From DASQWC01 sp035640475 (GTDB lineage Bacteria; Actinomycetota; JAICYB01), in the NCBI GenBank assembly GCA_035640475.1, contig DASQWC010000069.1:1-19155 (forward strand): a stretch of DNA of 19,155 nucleotides. Direction: 5' to 3'. The translations under genes and the position numbers were made by a program. The notes beneath the pieces were generated by a model, which was given only the letters and a program-made list of their open reading frames with translations, ran no database searches and had not been told where the DNA came from. Positions 7,425 to 14,354 of the stretch are shown here, piece after piece (the stretch's first letter is position 1; every line of letters begins with the position of its first letter).

Positions 7425-9310
7425 ACCGGATCGGCGACTACGCACTCATCGGCGACTGTCATTCCGCGGCGCTTGTGGGCCGGGACGGCTCGGTCGACTG
7501 GGCGTGCTTCCCGCGCTTCGACTCGCCGGCGGTGTTCGCGAAGGTGCTCGACGCCGAACGCGGGGGATCGTTCTCCGTCTCGCCGGAAGCCGTGGCCGAG
7601 GTGCGCCGGCGCTACGTCGATGGGACGAACGTGCTCCAGACCACGTTCCGCTGCGAGTCGGGCGAGCTCGTGCTCACCGACTGCATGCCGGTGCACTGCG
7701 AGGGAGTCGATCCACGTGACCTCCACACGCATCACTCGATCCTCCGGCGCATCGAGTGCACCGAAGGAACAGTCGGCGTGCGGGTGGCGGTCGAGCCGCG
7801 CTTCGAATACGGGCGCTTCGTCCCGTTCTTTCGGCTGACGTCGGAGGAGACCGGCGAGGCCGTCGGCGGTGCCGACGCAGTCCACATCACGGCGACGCGT
7901 TTGCTGGACGAAGAGCGGGAACGGATTCGCGGCCGATGGCATCTGCGCGCGGGTGAAACGGTCTGGATCGAAGCGGCGTGGTCGCCCTCGCATCGGCTGC
8001 GGTCGGGCGAGGAGATTCCGTCGCCCGGCGACCTGGAGAAACGGCTCGACGAGACGATCACGTTCTGGCGCGGATGGTCCGATCGTTGCATCGTCGAAGT
8101 CGCCGACGTCGACGCGGTGCAGCGCTCGGCCCTGACACTGAAAGCGCTCGCATACGCGCCGACCGGCGCCGTCATCGCCGCCCCCACGACGTCGTTGCCC
8201 GAGGAGATCGGGGGTGAGCGCAACTGGGACTACCGCTACACCTGGATCCGCGACGGCACGCTCACGCTCATCTCGATCTTCGCGCTCGGTGTCCGCGAGG
8301 AAGCGGAAGCATTCAAGTTCTGGATGGAGCGGACGAGCGCCGGCCGCCCGGAGGATTTGCAGATCATGTACGGGATCGCCGGCGAGCGTGCGCTGCCCGA
8401 GCTCGTGCTGGATCACCTTGCCGGTCACCGCGAATCGGCTCCCGTACGCATCGGCAACGGCGCCGCCAAGCAACGGCAGCTCGATTGCTACGGGCAGCTG
8501 ATCCAGTCCGCCTACCTGTTCGCAAAGGCCGGCGGTCTGATCACACCGGACAACTGGAACTTCCTTGCCGGGCTCGCCGACATCGTCGCGGACGCCTGGC
8601 ATGAGCCCGACCAAGGCATCTGGGAGATCCGCGACGAGCCGCGCCACTTCGTCCACTCGAAGCTCAACTGCTGGGCTGCCCTCGATCGAGCCGTCCGGAT
8701 CGCCGAGAAGCGTCGGCTGCCGGGCCCGGTGAAACGATGGAGCGAAGAGCGCGACGCACTCAGCCAGTACCTCATGCACGACGCTGAGGAGCGGGGGTGG
8801 TTCGCCCAAGCCGTCGGCTCGGACGATCCGGATGCGTCGGTCCTCCTCGTTCCCGCGATGGGGTTCCTGCCGACGTCGCATCCGCTCGTCCAGCGCACGA
8901 TCGAGGTCGTTCGCTCCGAGCTTTGCACGGGCGGGCTCGTGCATCGGTACCGCGCAGCCGACGGCCTCGAAGGCGGGGAGGGCGCGTTCCTGTTGTGCTC
9001 GTTCTGGCTGCTCGACACGCTCACGCACTGTGGACGGCTCGACGAGGCCGAAGCCGTCCTGGACGAGCTCACGGAGTATGCGAACGACGTCGGCTTGTGG
9101 GCCGAAGAGGTGGACGCGGCCACCGGCGAAGCCCTCGGCAACTTCCCGCAAGCTTTCACGCACATGGCGCACATCACGTCGTCCTTGCACCTGGCGGCCG
9201 CAAAGAACGGAGATATCGACTTCGATGCCGCGATCGACTACGCAGAACAGGCCGTCGAGAGGTTCATGACGGCCGGCCGAAAGCTGGGCGCGACGAACGA
9301 GGTAGGCTGA
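7421..9310 (+). CDS. GH15 family glycoside hydrolase (trehalase/glucoamylase-like)
   Basis: This 629-residue protein has the two-part build of bacterial GH15 enzymes. An N-terminal beta-sandwich begins IGDYALIGDCHSAALVGRDGSVDWACFPRFDSP. An (alpha/alpha)6 barrel follows from about residue 250, with ERNWDYRYTWIRD (266-278) at the substrate site. GIWEIR gives the likely general acid E402, and LWAEEVD gives the likely base at E562 or E563, followed by GNFPQAFTHM. There is no signal peptide, so it is cytoplasmic. Mycobacterial relatives of this layout hydrolyse trehalose; others cleave alpha-1,4-glucans, and sequence alone does not separate them. The GTG at 7421 overlaps the stop of the membrane protein gene. 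Length is typical of the family. Confidence 0.9.
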   Translation: MNRIGDYALIGDCHSAALVGRDGSVDWACFPRFDSPAVFAKVLDAERGGSFSVSPEAVAEVRRRYVDGTNVLQTTFRCESGELVLTDCMPVHCEGVDPRDLHTHHSILRRIECTEGTVGVRVAVEPRFEYGRFVPFFRLTSEETGEAVGGADAVHITATRLLDEERERIRGRWHLRAGETVWIEAAWSPSHRLRSGEEIPSPGDLEKRLDETITFWRGWSDRCIVEVADVDAVQRSALTLKALAYAPTGAVIAAPTTSLPEEIGGERNWDYRYTWIRDGTLTLISIFALGVREEAEAFKFWMERTSAGRPEDLQIMYGIAGERALPELVLDHLAGHRESAPVRIGNGAAKQRQLDCYGQLIQSAYLFAKAGGLITPDNWNFLAGLADIVADAWHEPDQGIWEIRDEPRHFVHSKLNCWAALDRAVRIAEKRRLPGPVKRWSEERDALSQYLMHDAEERGWFAQAVGSDDPDASVLLVPAMGFLPTSHPLVQRTIEVVRSELCTGGLVHRYRAADGLEGGEGAFLLCSFWLLDTLTHCGRLDEAEAVLDELTEYANDVGLWAEEVDAATGEALGNFPQAFTHMAHITSSLHLAAAKNGDIDFDAAIDYAEQAVERFMTAGRKLGATNEVG

Positions 9311-9317
9311 CCGCCCG

Positions 9318-10697
9318 ATGACGATCGAGTCCGCGCGCGAACGCGCCGATGCGCTTCGCTCGGCGCTTCGGGCGTCGGCCGCCAAGCATTTGGGTGAGCT
9401 CCGCCGGCTCGTCGAGATCCCGAGCGTCTCCGCCCACAGCAGCAACATCGACGAGGCGGCCAAGGCAACGGCGCAACTCCTCGAGGAGCGAGGATTGCGC
9501 ACGGAGATCCGTCCGACACCCGGCCATCCCGTTGTGTGCGCGTGGGGCGGCGCCCCGGTCGATGATGGCGGTCCGGCGCTCTTGTTCTACGAGCACTACG
9601 ACGTCCAGCCGCCGGATCCGCTCGATGAGTGGTCGGTGCCGCCTTTCGAGGTGACGGAGCGCGACGGCAAGCTCTTCGGCCGTGGGACGTCGGACACGAA
9701 GGGCCACATCCTGTGCCGGGTTGCGGCGATCGACGCCGTCCGGGACGTGCTCGGCTCCGATCCGATTCGCTACGTCTTCATGGTCGAGGGTGAGGAAGAG
9801 ATCGGCAGTCCCAATCTCGAGACATTCATCAACGACAACGTGGACGACTTCAGGGCCGACGCATGCCTGTGGGAGTTCGGCGGCGTGGACGCCGAAGGAC
9901 GGCCGAGCGTCACGCTCGGGCTGAAGGGGATCCAGTCCGTCGAGCTGCTAGCGGCCGGACCCGCCTACGACGCGCATTCGTCACTCGGCGCGGTGATCGA
10001 CAACCCGCTGTGGCGGCTCGCGGCGGCCGTCGGGTCGCTGCGCGACACCGACGGCCGCGTCACGATCGACGGGTTCTACGACGACGTCCGCGATCTGACG
10101 CCGAAGGAGCTCGACGCGATCCGGGCGGAGCCGGATCGCGACGAGAGCCTGCGCTCGGAATACGGCATCGCGCGGTTCCTCGGGGGCGCCGAAGGGTTCG
10201 AGCTTCGCAAGCGCTTGCGCGCCGAGCCGTGCGTCAACGTCAACGGCTTCCACGGCGGCTACGGCGGCCCCGGATCGAAGACCGTGCTGCCGGCTCGTGC
10301 GACGGCGAAGCTCGACTTCCGTCTGGTGCCCGATCAGAAACCGCAGCGGGTGGTCGAGCTCTTGCGCGCCCACTTGAACCGCTACGGCTACGACGACGTC
10401 GAGGTCGTCGCGCTGGCCGGCGAGGCGCCGGGACGGACGTCGCTGGCCGATCCGTTCGTGACCATTGTTGCTGAGACCGCGCGGCTGGCCTACGGCATCG
10501 ATCCGACGATCGAGATCTCGAGCGCCGGCACCGGACCGGCGGGCCCGTTTCAGGACGTCCTGAAGGTTCCGTTCGCCTCGGTCGGCTGCGCGTACTCGGG
10601 CAGCCGCGCCCATGCGCCGGACGAGCACATTCGAATCGAAGACTTCGAGACGGGGAAGCTGCACACTGCTCTGGTGATCGCCGCGCTCGCACCGTAG
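9318..10697 (+). CDS. M20-family dipeptidase-like metallohydrolase
   Basis: This 459-residue protein shows the M20 (carnosinase/CPG2-type) dinuclear zinc site: FYEHYDVQPPDP (H93, catalytic D95), GRGTSDTKG (bridging D126), VEGEEEIGSP (base E159 and metal ligand E160) and SRAHAPDEH near the C-terminus. Between the two halves of the catalytic domain is the lid/dimerisation insert, including FHGGYGGPGSKTVLPARATAKLDFRLVPDQ. It probably hydrolyses dipeptides or N-acyl amino acids in the cytoplasm; the substrate is not evident. The ATG at 9318 lies seven bases after the GH15 stop. The next gene starts directly after its TAG, so all may be cotranscribed. Confidence 0.9.
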   Translation: MTIESARERADALRSALRASAAKHLGELRRLVEIPSVSAHSSNIDEAAKATAQLLEERGLRTEIRPTPGHPVVCAWGGAPVDDGGPALLFYEHYDVQPPDPLDEWSVPPFEVTERDGKLFGRGTSDTKGHILCRVAAIDAVRDVLGSDPIRYVFMVEGEEEIGSPNLETFINDNVDDFRADACLWEFGGVDAEGRPSVTLGLKGIQSVELLAAGPAYDAHSSLGAVIDNPLWRLAAAVGSLRDTDGRVTIDGFYDDVRDLTPKELDAIRAEPDRDESLRSEYGIARFLGGAEGFELRKRLRAEPCVNVNGFHGGYGGPGSKTVLPARATAKLDFRLVPDQKPQRVVELLRAHLNRYGYDDVEVVALAGEAPGRTSLADPFVTIVAETARLAYGIDPTIEISSAGTGPAGPFQDVLKVPFASVGCAYSGSRAHAPDEHIRIEDFETGKLHTALVIAALAP

Positions 10698-11213
10698 ATG
10701 AAGCGATTGCTCTCCAACAGGCTTGCCTTCGGCGCCGTCGGAGCTCTGGTCGGGGTGGCGCTCGGTCTGGCGATCACCGGCGGATACCCGGACGGCGTGC
10801 AGGACCCCATCGCCAATGCGGTGAAGCACGTGGGGATCAACTTGCCCGGGGGCGCCGACGTGCACCCGAAGGCGAGGTTCCCGCGTGAGGGCGCGACCGA
10901 CACCGGCAACGCGTTCTCAGTGCCGAAGGGCGGAGAGTCCGAGGGGCCGAAACGCCGCTACACAACCGGCGGCGGCACGAGCAACTCGTGCTACGCAAGC
11001 CAGGCCTGCCGCGAATATTTCGGCCTCGAGACCGACGACCCCAACGAGCCGCACGTTGTGTTCGTCCCGCCTTCACGGGACGCTAACGGCAACTACAACC
11101 CCGGGACCGGTGGGGAGCCGGGGGAGCCCGGGATCCCGGACGGCGAGGGCGACGGCCCGGGTGAGCAGGACGGAACTCCGGGCGAGGGCGGACCGCCGGG
11201 TGATCCCGGTTAG
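10698..11213 (+). CDS. Membrane-anchored or secreted protein with Gly/Pro-rich tail, unknown function
   Basis: This 171-residue protein has a positively charged start (MKRLLSNRLAF), one membrane segment or uncleaved signal (about residues 9-28), then an extracytoplasmic part. Residues 31-52 (PDGVQDPIANAVKHVGINLP plus GG) resemble the segment just after the membrane helix in the anti-sigma-like protein at 11828-12541. Two Cys (SCYASQACREYFG) could form a disulfide. The C-terminus is GEPGEPGIP-type collagen-like low complexity, rich in Gly, Pro, Glu and Asp. The ATG begins on the base after the M20 stop codon. No function is recognised; its place before an ECF sigma gene and the shared motif suggest a part in the same signalling module. 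Confidence 0.72.
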   Translation: MKRLLSNRLAFGAVGALVGVALGLAITGGYPDGVQDPIANAVKHVGINLPGGADVHPKARFPREGATDTGNAFSVPKGGESEGPKRRYTTGGGTSNSCYASQACREYFGLETDDPNEPHVVFVPPSRDANGNYNPGTGGEPGEPGIPDGEGDGPGEQDGTPGEGGPPGDPG

Positions 11214-11252
11214 CGCTCGTCACCCCGGGTAAGGCTTTCCAGTTAATAAGGC

Positions 11253-11831
11253 ATGGCTATCGGGATCGAGTTTCCACGCGTCCTGGACGCCGCCCGCACG
11301 GGCGCCGAATGGGCCTGGCGCTCTCTGTACCAGGAGCTTGCGCCGACTGTGATCGGCTACGTCCGGGCGCGAGGCGCGCACAGTCCCGAGGACGTGTGCG
11401 GCGAGGTATTCGTTCAGGTCGTCCGTGACATCCAGTCGTTCCAGGGCGACGAGCAGGGCTTTCGATCGTGGGTCTTCGTCATGGCTCATCGCCGCCTGCT
11501 CGACGAGGCGCGCCGGCGCAAACGCCGTCCGGAGACACCGGTCGACACGGTTGACCTCCGGGATCTTGCTGCGGCGTCCGACACCGCGACCGAGGCGATG
11601 GCCGGTGTCGAGGAGGCGCGGCTGCGGGCCGTTCTCGACGAGCTGACTCCGGCTCAGCGCGATGTCGTCCTGCTTCGGGTGATCGCCGACTTGTCCGTCG
11701 AGGAGGTCGCGCAGGTGATCGGCAAAGGTCCCGGCGCCGTGAAGTCGCTGCAGCACCGGGCCCTCGAGACCCTCAGAGGCAAGCTCACCGAACCCTCGGA
11801 GGACGGCGCGGCGCTTACCAAGTCGCCATGA
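11253..11831 (+). CDS. ECF-type RNA polymerase sigma factor
   Basis: This 192-residue protein contains sigma region 2 (about residues 20-92; DVCGEVFVQVVRDIQSFQG and GFRSWVFVMAHRRLLDEARR) and region 4 (about 124-176; LTPAQRDVVLLRVIADLSVEEVAQVIGKGPGAVKSLQHRAL, a helix-turn-helix that recognises the -35 element). There is no region 1.1 or 3, as in extracytoplasmic-function sigma factors. The ATG at 11253 follows AAGG by one base, which is too close for a good ribosome binding site, so the start is a little uncertain. The stop overlaps the next ATG as ATGA, the usual coupling with a cognate anti-sigma gene. The regulon cannot be told from the window. Confidence 0.92.
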   Translation: MAIGIEFPRVLDAARTGAEWAWRSLYQELAPTVIGYVRARGAHSPEDVCGEVFVQVVRDIQSFQGDEQGFRSWVFVMAHRRLLDEARRRKRRPETPVDTVDLRDLAAASDTATEAMAGVEEARLRAVLDELTPAQRDVVLLRVIADLSVEEVAQVIGKGPGAVKSLQHRALETLRGKLTEPSEDGAALTKSP

Positions 11832-12541
11832 CACGAGATCCGTTTCTCGAACCGCAGGACGACGAGGTCGGCCGCTTCCTCGAACAGGCGCGGACGACGT
11901 TCGTCAAGCCTCCCTCGGCCGACGTCGAGCGCGGACACCTTGCGGCCATGGTCGGGGCCTTCGAGGCTCCGGAACCATCCAGCGCCCCGAGGAGGAATCC
12001 ACTCATGCAGCGAATTCTCGCCATCGGTGCCGTGAAGGCACTGGCCATCGGAGTGGTGGCCTTGGTTGCGACAGGCTCGGCCCTCGCCGCGGCGGGAAGC
12101 CTGCCGGAGCCGGCCCAGGACGCCGTCGCGAACACCGTCGACAACGTCGGGCTGCACATTCCGGGCGGCGACGACGAGACCGAGGTCGCCGAGACTGAGG
12201 AGAACGAGCAGGAAGACGCCGAACCGGATGACGCTGATGCCACAGTTGATCACTTCGGTTCAACGGCGGGACCGCCGGCACGCTCGACGACTGGCTGCCC
12301 GGACGGCTTCGAGGGCAACCACGGACAGTTCGTCTCGGGTACTGAGGAAACGCCCCGTGACGAGGCCGCGCGGTCCGATTGCGGCAAGCCCGAGCAAGCC
12401 GTCGACGGCGACGAAGGCGAATCCGAAGACGGTGAACAGGGTCGGTCAGCCGAGCACCGCAAGGACGGCGAGCACCGGCCCGAGGATCAAGAGCAGGGCC
12501 GTGGTGGGCCGCAGCAGGGCGGGTCGTCCGAGGGTTCCTAG
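11828..12541 (+). CDS. Probable membrane anti-sigma factor with acidic extracytoplasmic domain
   Basis: This 237-residue protein overlaps the ECF sigma stop by four bases. Residues 1-60 are cytoplasmic, including DDEVGRFLEQARTTFVKPPSADVERGHLAAM, which could be the sigma-binding helix region. Residues about 63-88 form a membrane helix (ILAIGAVKALAIGVVALVA). Outside, residues 93-114 carry PEPAQDAVANTVDNVGLHIP, shared with the protein at 10698-11213. Next come an acidic stretch, then CPDGFEGNHGQFVSG and ARSDCGKPE, a motif pair I recall from actinobacterial secreted proteins of unknown function, and a Glu/Gln/Gly-rich tail. No HxxxCxxC zinc anti-sigma motif is present. The anti-sigma role is inferred from position and topology. 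It ends tail-to-tail with lexA, the stops overlapping in CTAG (12538-12541). Confidence 0.78.
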   Translation: MTRDPFLEPQDDEVGRFLEQARTTFVKPPSADVERGHLAAMVGAFEAPEPSSAPRRNPLMQRILAIGAVKALAIGVVALVATGSALAAAGSLPEPAQDAVANTVDNVGLHIPGGDDETEVAETEENEQEDAEPDDADATVDHFGSTAGPPARSTTGCPDGFEGNHGQFVSGTEETPRDEAARSDCGKPEQAVDGDEGESEDGEQGRSAEHRKDGEHRPEDQEQGRGGPQQGGSSEGS

Positions 12542-13188
12542 AGAGACCGAAGCAACGCGACGACCTTTCCGAGGATCCGGCTGTTCTCCGAGGTGACTTC
12601 GATCGGCGGATAAGCCGGATTCTCGGCTTTCAGGATCGTGCGACCGCCTTGGCGCACGAGCGTCTTGACCGTCGCCTCGTCCTCGAGCAGCGCGGCCACG
12701 ACGCTGCCGGGCGTTGCGTCCGATTGCTTGCGGACGACGACGTAGTCGCCGTCGTGGATGCCGGCCTCGAGCATCGACTCGCCCTTGACGCGCAACATGA
12801 AGAACTCGCCGTCGCCGACGATCGCCGCCGGGAGCGGAAAGACGTCCTCGATGGTCTCGAGCGCCTGTGTCGGGGAGCCTGCCGCGATGCGTCCGACCAG
12901 CGGAACGTGGCGTACACCCGAGCTCGACTCGGCCGGGCCCATGCCCGGCGCGTAAGAGATCGCGATAGCGCGCGGCTTGGTCGCGTCCTTCCGGATGTAG
13001 CCCTTCTTCTGGAGCGCTTCGAGGTGCGCGTGCACGGTCGAGGGTGAGGCGAGGCCGACGGCGTCTGCGATCTCGCGGACCGACGGTGGATATCCGCGCT
13101 CCTCGACGGTGGACAGGATGAAGTCGAGCACCTTCTTCTGGCGGGGGCCGAGCGCGTCGACGCCCGGTGTCTTCTTGGCACGCGGCAT
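12538..13188 (-). CDS. lexA: SOS response repressor LexA
   Basis: This 216-residue protein has an N-terminal winged helix-turn-helix (residues about 11-75: RQKKVLDFILSTVEERGYPPSVREIADAVGL, SPSTVHAHL) and a C-terminal S24 peptidase domain. The self-cleavage site is A103-G104 (GRIAAG), the nucleophile S138 (KGESM) and the general base K175 (EATVKTL). Cleavage is triggered by the RecA filament after DNA damage. The ATG at 13188 has GGGGAGG upstream. A promoter with a LexA box over its -35 element lies upstream, indicating autoregulation. The order lexA, LysM gene, nrdR matches Mycobacterium tuberculosis Rv2720-Rv2719c-Rv2718c, with an M23 peptidase gene added here. Confidence 0.97.
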   Translation of the reverse strand: MPRAKKTPGVDALGPRQKKVLDFILSTVEERGYPPSVREIADAVGLASPSTVHAHLEALQKKGYIRKDATKPRAIAISYAPGMGPAESSSGVRHVPLVGRIAAGSPTQALETIEDVFPLPAAIVGDGEFFMLRVKGESMLEAGIHDGDYVVVRKQSDATPGSVVAALLEDEATVKTLVRQGGRTILKAENPAYPPIEVTSENSRILGKVVALLRSL

Positions 13189-13218
13189 GGGTGGTCCTCC
13201 CCTTTGGTTGGTTGGGCG

Positions 13219-13248
13219 ACCCTAGCACGCGCGGACGACGAAAAGCAA
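13219..13248 (-). promoter_or_regulatory. lexA promoter
   Basis: On the minus strand, TTGCTT (13243-13248) and TAGGGT (13219-13224) are 18 bp apart and fit actinobacterial housekeeping -35 and -10 elements. The -10 ends 30 bp before the lexA ATG, and the ribosome binding site GGGGAGG lies between. The LexA box at 13247-13258 overlaps the -35 element. Confidence 0.55.
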
Positions 13249-13258
13249 ACATCTGTTC
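13247..13258 (-). promoter_or_regulatory. LexA (SOS) box upstream of lexA
   Basis: On the minus strand the site reads GAACAGATGTTT, within CGAACAGATGTTTGCT. It differs by one base from the Gram-positive/actinobacterial SOS box GAAC-N4-GTTC. It shares its left half and spacer start (GAACAGA) with the two perfect boxes upstream of the LysM gene. Its overlap with the lexA -35 fits autorepression. Confidence 0.8.
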
Positions 13259-13262
13259 GTGG

Positions 13263-13274
13263 GCACAGACGTTC
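13263..13274 (-). promoter_or_regulatory. Possible second, degenerate LexA box
   Basis: The plus strand reads GCACAGACGTTC, one mismatch from GAAC-N4-GTTC. It starts 16 bp from the main lexA box and ends exactly where the M23 gene's stop codon begins. It may help LexA binding or may be chance. Confidence 0.35.
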
Positions 13275-13775
13275 CTATTTGGTCAGCGACAGCAGGTCCG
13301 AGTAGTCGTCCCCGACGTACATCCCGAGGGGATCGAAGTAGAAGCCGTCCTGCCGAGCCGACAGGTGGACGTGGGGTGCCAGGGTCGACCCCGGGTGACC
13401 GCTGCCGACGGCACCGACGATCTCGCCGCGCTCCACCGGCGTCCCGCGCACCGTGCGGACCTCGCCGAGGAACGAGTACGTCGTCAGCAGCCCGCCGCCG
13501 TGGTCGACGGTGACGGTGCGGTTCCCGGCGACGGAACCGGCGAAGGACACCACGCCGGTCGCCGATGCGCGTACCGGGGATCCGGGAGGCGCGGCGACGT
13601 CGATCCCGCGATGACCCGGCGCAAAGGGATCGTCGGGCGCGTCGTAGACGCGGACGACCTCTCCGTACAGCGGGACGGCGTGGCTCGCCCCGGGACGCGG
13701 CGCCGGCTGTGGCGTCTGGGCCTGCGCGGGTCCGGCCAACGTCAGGGCGATCAGGACTGCGGCGAGCGCTCGCAT
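13275..13775 (-). CDS. Secreted M23-family (LytM-type) peptidoglycan endopeptidase
   Basis: This 166-residue protein begins with a signal peptide (MRALAAVLIALTLAGPAQA, cleavage near residue 19). The rest is an M23 metalloprotease domain: GHRGIDVAAPPGSPVRASATG gives the zinc ligands H55 and D59, and PHVHLS gives H135 and H137. All expected metal ligands are present, so it should be active rather than a degenerate LytM regulator. M23 enzymes cut peptide cross-links in peptidoglycan outside the membrane. The gene lies between lexA and the LysM gene, transcribed toward lexA. Its start is 123 bp from the divergent LysM start, so the LexA boxes in that gap could also affect it. This gene is absent from the equivalent mycobacterial locus. 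Confidence 0.9.
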   Translation of the reverse strand: MRALAAVLIALTLAGPAQAQTPQPAPRPGASHAVPLYGEVVRVYDAPDDPFAPGHRGIDVAAPPGSPVRASATGVVSFAGSVAGNRTVTVDHGGGLLTTYSFLGEVRTVRGTPVERGEIVGAVGSGHPGSTLAPHVHLSARQDGFYFDPLGMYVGDDYSDLLSLTK

Positions 13776-13828
13776 GGGGCCGGAGTATGGGCCGCCGCGG
13801 AGACAGATTGTCGGCGGTGGTCTCTATC

Positions 13829-13856
13829 TTGACTTCAGAACAGAAGTTCGTATAGT
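13829..13856 (+). promoter_or_regulatory. Promoter of the LysM gene, built around a LexA box
   Basis: TTGACT (13829-13834) and TATAGT (13851-13856) are separated by 16 bp and are close to the consensus -35 and -10. A perfect SOS box fills the spacer and a second covers the expected transcription start, so LexA would block RNA polymerase binding directly. Confidence 0.75.
13838..13849. promoter_or_regulatory. LexA (SOS) box 1 of the LysM gene
   Basis: GAACAGAAGTTC is a perfect GAAC-N4-GTTC match lying between the -35 and -10 elements. Confidence 0.9.
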
Positions 13857-13857
13857 A

Positions 13858-13869
13858 GAACAGACGTTC
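13858..13869. promoter_or_regulatory. LexA (SOS) box 2 of the LysM gene
   Basis: GAACAGACGTTC is a second perfect match, centred 20 bp (about two helical turns) after box 1, so two LexA dimers could sit on the same face of the DNA. Confidence 0.9.
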
Positions 13870-13898
13870 GTATCAGCGGTTTACCGGAAGGAACCACA

Positions 13899-14231
13899 GT
13901 GAACAGAACCAAACTCACACCGCTGGGGAGGCTCTTCGGAATCGTGCTGATCCTGATGACTGGAGCGATCGCTGGGGCGGCCGGTGCCGCCGCCACGAAG
14001 CCACACGCCCAAGCCTGGCGCTGTATCGCCGTCCGCCCCGGCGACACGCTCTGGTCTCTGGCCGCCCGCAATCCCGCCGCGGACCGGCGAGAGACCGTCC
14101 ACCGGATCGTCGAGCACAACCGGCTCGGCGCCAACGCCCTGCAAGCCGGGACGGCGGTCTGGTTCCCCAACGAGGGCGACCTCACAGGGCTGCGCGAGGT
14201 CGACTCCTCGAGCTGCCCCGCCGCTCACTAG
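13899..14231 (+). CDS. SOS-controlled LysM membrane protein, probable cell-division inhibitor
   Basis: This 110-residue protein has a short cytoplasmic start, a membrane helix (about residues 10-32, LRLFG-type start then IVLILMTGAIAGAAGAAA) and an external LysM domain (about 42-90: IAVRPGDTLWSLAARN, VEHNRLGANALQAGTAVWFP). C42 and C106 may form a disulfide. LysM binds peptidoglycan. Size, topology, position next to lexA and SOS boxes match Bacillus YneA and mycobacterial Rv2719c, which delay division after DNA damage; no catalytic domain is visible. The GTG at 13899 has GGAAGG seven bases upstream. The role as division inhibitor is inferred; sequence similarity to YneA is confined to the general layout. 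Confidence 0.85.
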   Translation: MNRTKLTPLGRLFGIVLILMTGAIAGAAGAAATKPHAQAWRCIAVRPGDTLWSLAARNPAADRRETVHRIVEHNRLGANALQAGTAVWFPNEGDLTGLREVDSSSCPAAH

Positions 14232-14281
14232 GCGGCATCGTGCGTTTCCGCAGGTCACAGGCCTGTAATTCCATCCTTGAC

Positions 14282-14297
14282 ATACTAGATATAGTTT
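14282..14297. promoter_or_regulatory. NrdR box 1
   Basis: ATACTAGATATAGTTT contains the imperfect palindrome ACTAGATATAGT and resembles the NrdR box consensus acaCwAtATaTwGtgt. A perfect -35-like TTGACA (14277-14282) adjoins it, although no good -10 follows at the proper distance, so the promoter itself is not settled. Confidence 0.7.
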
Positions 14298-14313
14298 CTG
14301 TGCCGAAGTGGAA

Positions 14314-14329
14314 CCCCAACATATTGGGG
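14314..14329. promoter_or_regulatory. NrdR box 2
   Basis: CCCCAACATATTGGGG is the core of a perfect 8-bp inverted repeat (AACCCCAA-CATA-TTGGGGTT, 14312-14331). Its centre is 32 bp, about three helical turns, from that of box 1, the arrangement known for paired NrdR operators. It lies 25 bp upstream of the nrdR start. Confidence 0.75.
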
Positions 14330-14354
14330 TTGCGGGTACTGGACCTGGGGGATC

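Larger units (their letters stand above)
13837..13873. repeat. Two 17-bp direct repeats, 20-bp period
   Basis: AGAACAGAAGTTCGTAT (13837-13853) and AGAACAGACGTTCGTAT (13857-13873) differ at one base and are separated by AGT. Each contains a LexA box, so the operator looks duplicated. Confidence 0.9.

Noticed and set aside
6428..9502. A 1024-codon open frame on the minus strand
   Set aside because: It lies opposite gpsA, the membrane protein and the GH15 gene, all with clear family motifs. Its translation is low-complexity Arg/Ser/Thr/Pro-rich and matches nothing; long antisense frames are expected in GC-rich DNA.
14257..14266. ACAGGCCTGT palindrome after the LysM gene as a terminator
   Set aside because: The palindrome has no loop and no T-run. 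It may be incidental; a terminator cannot be supported.
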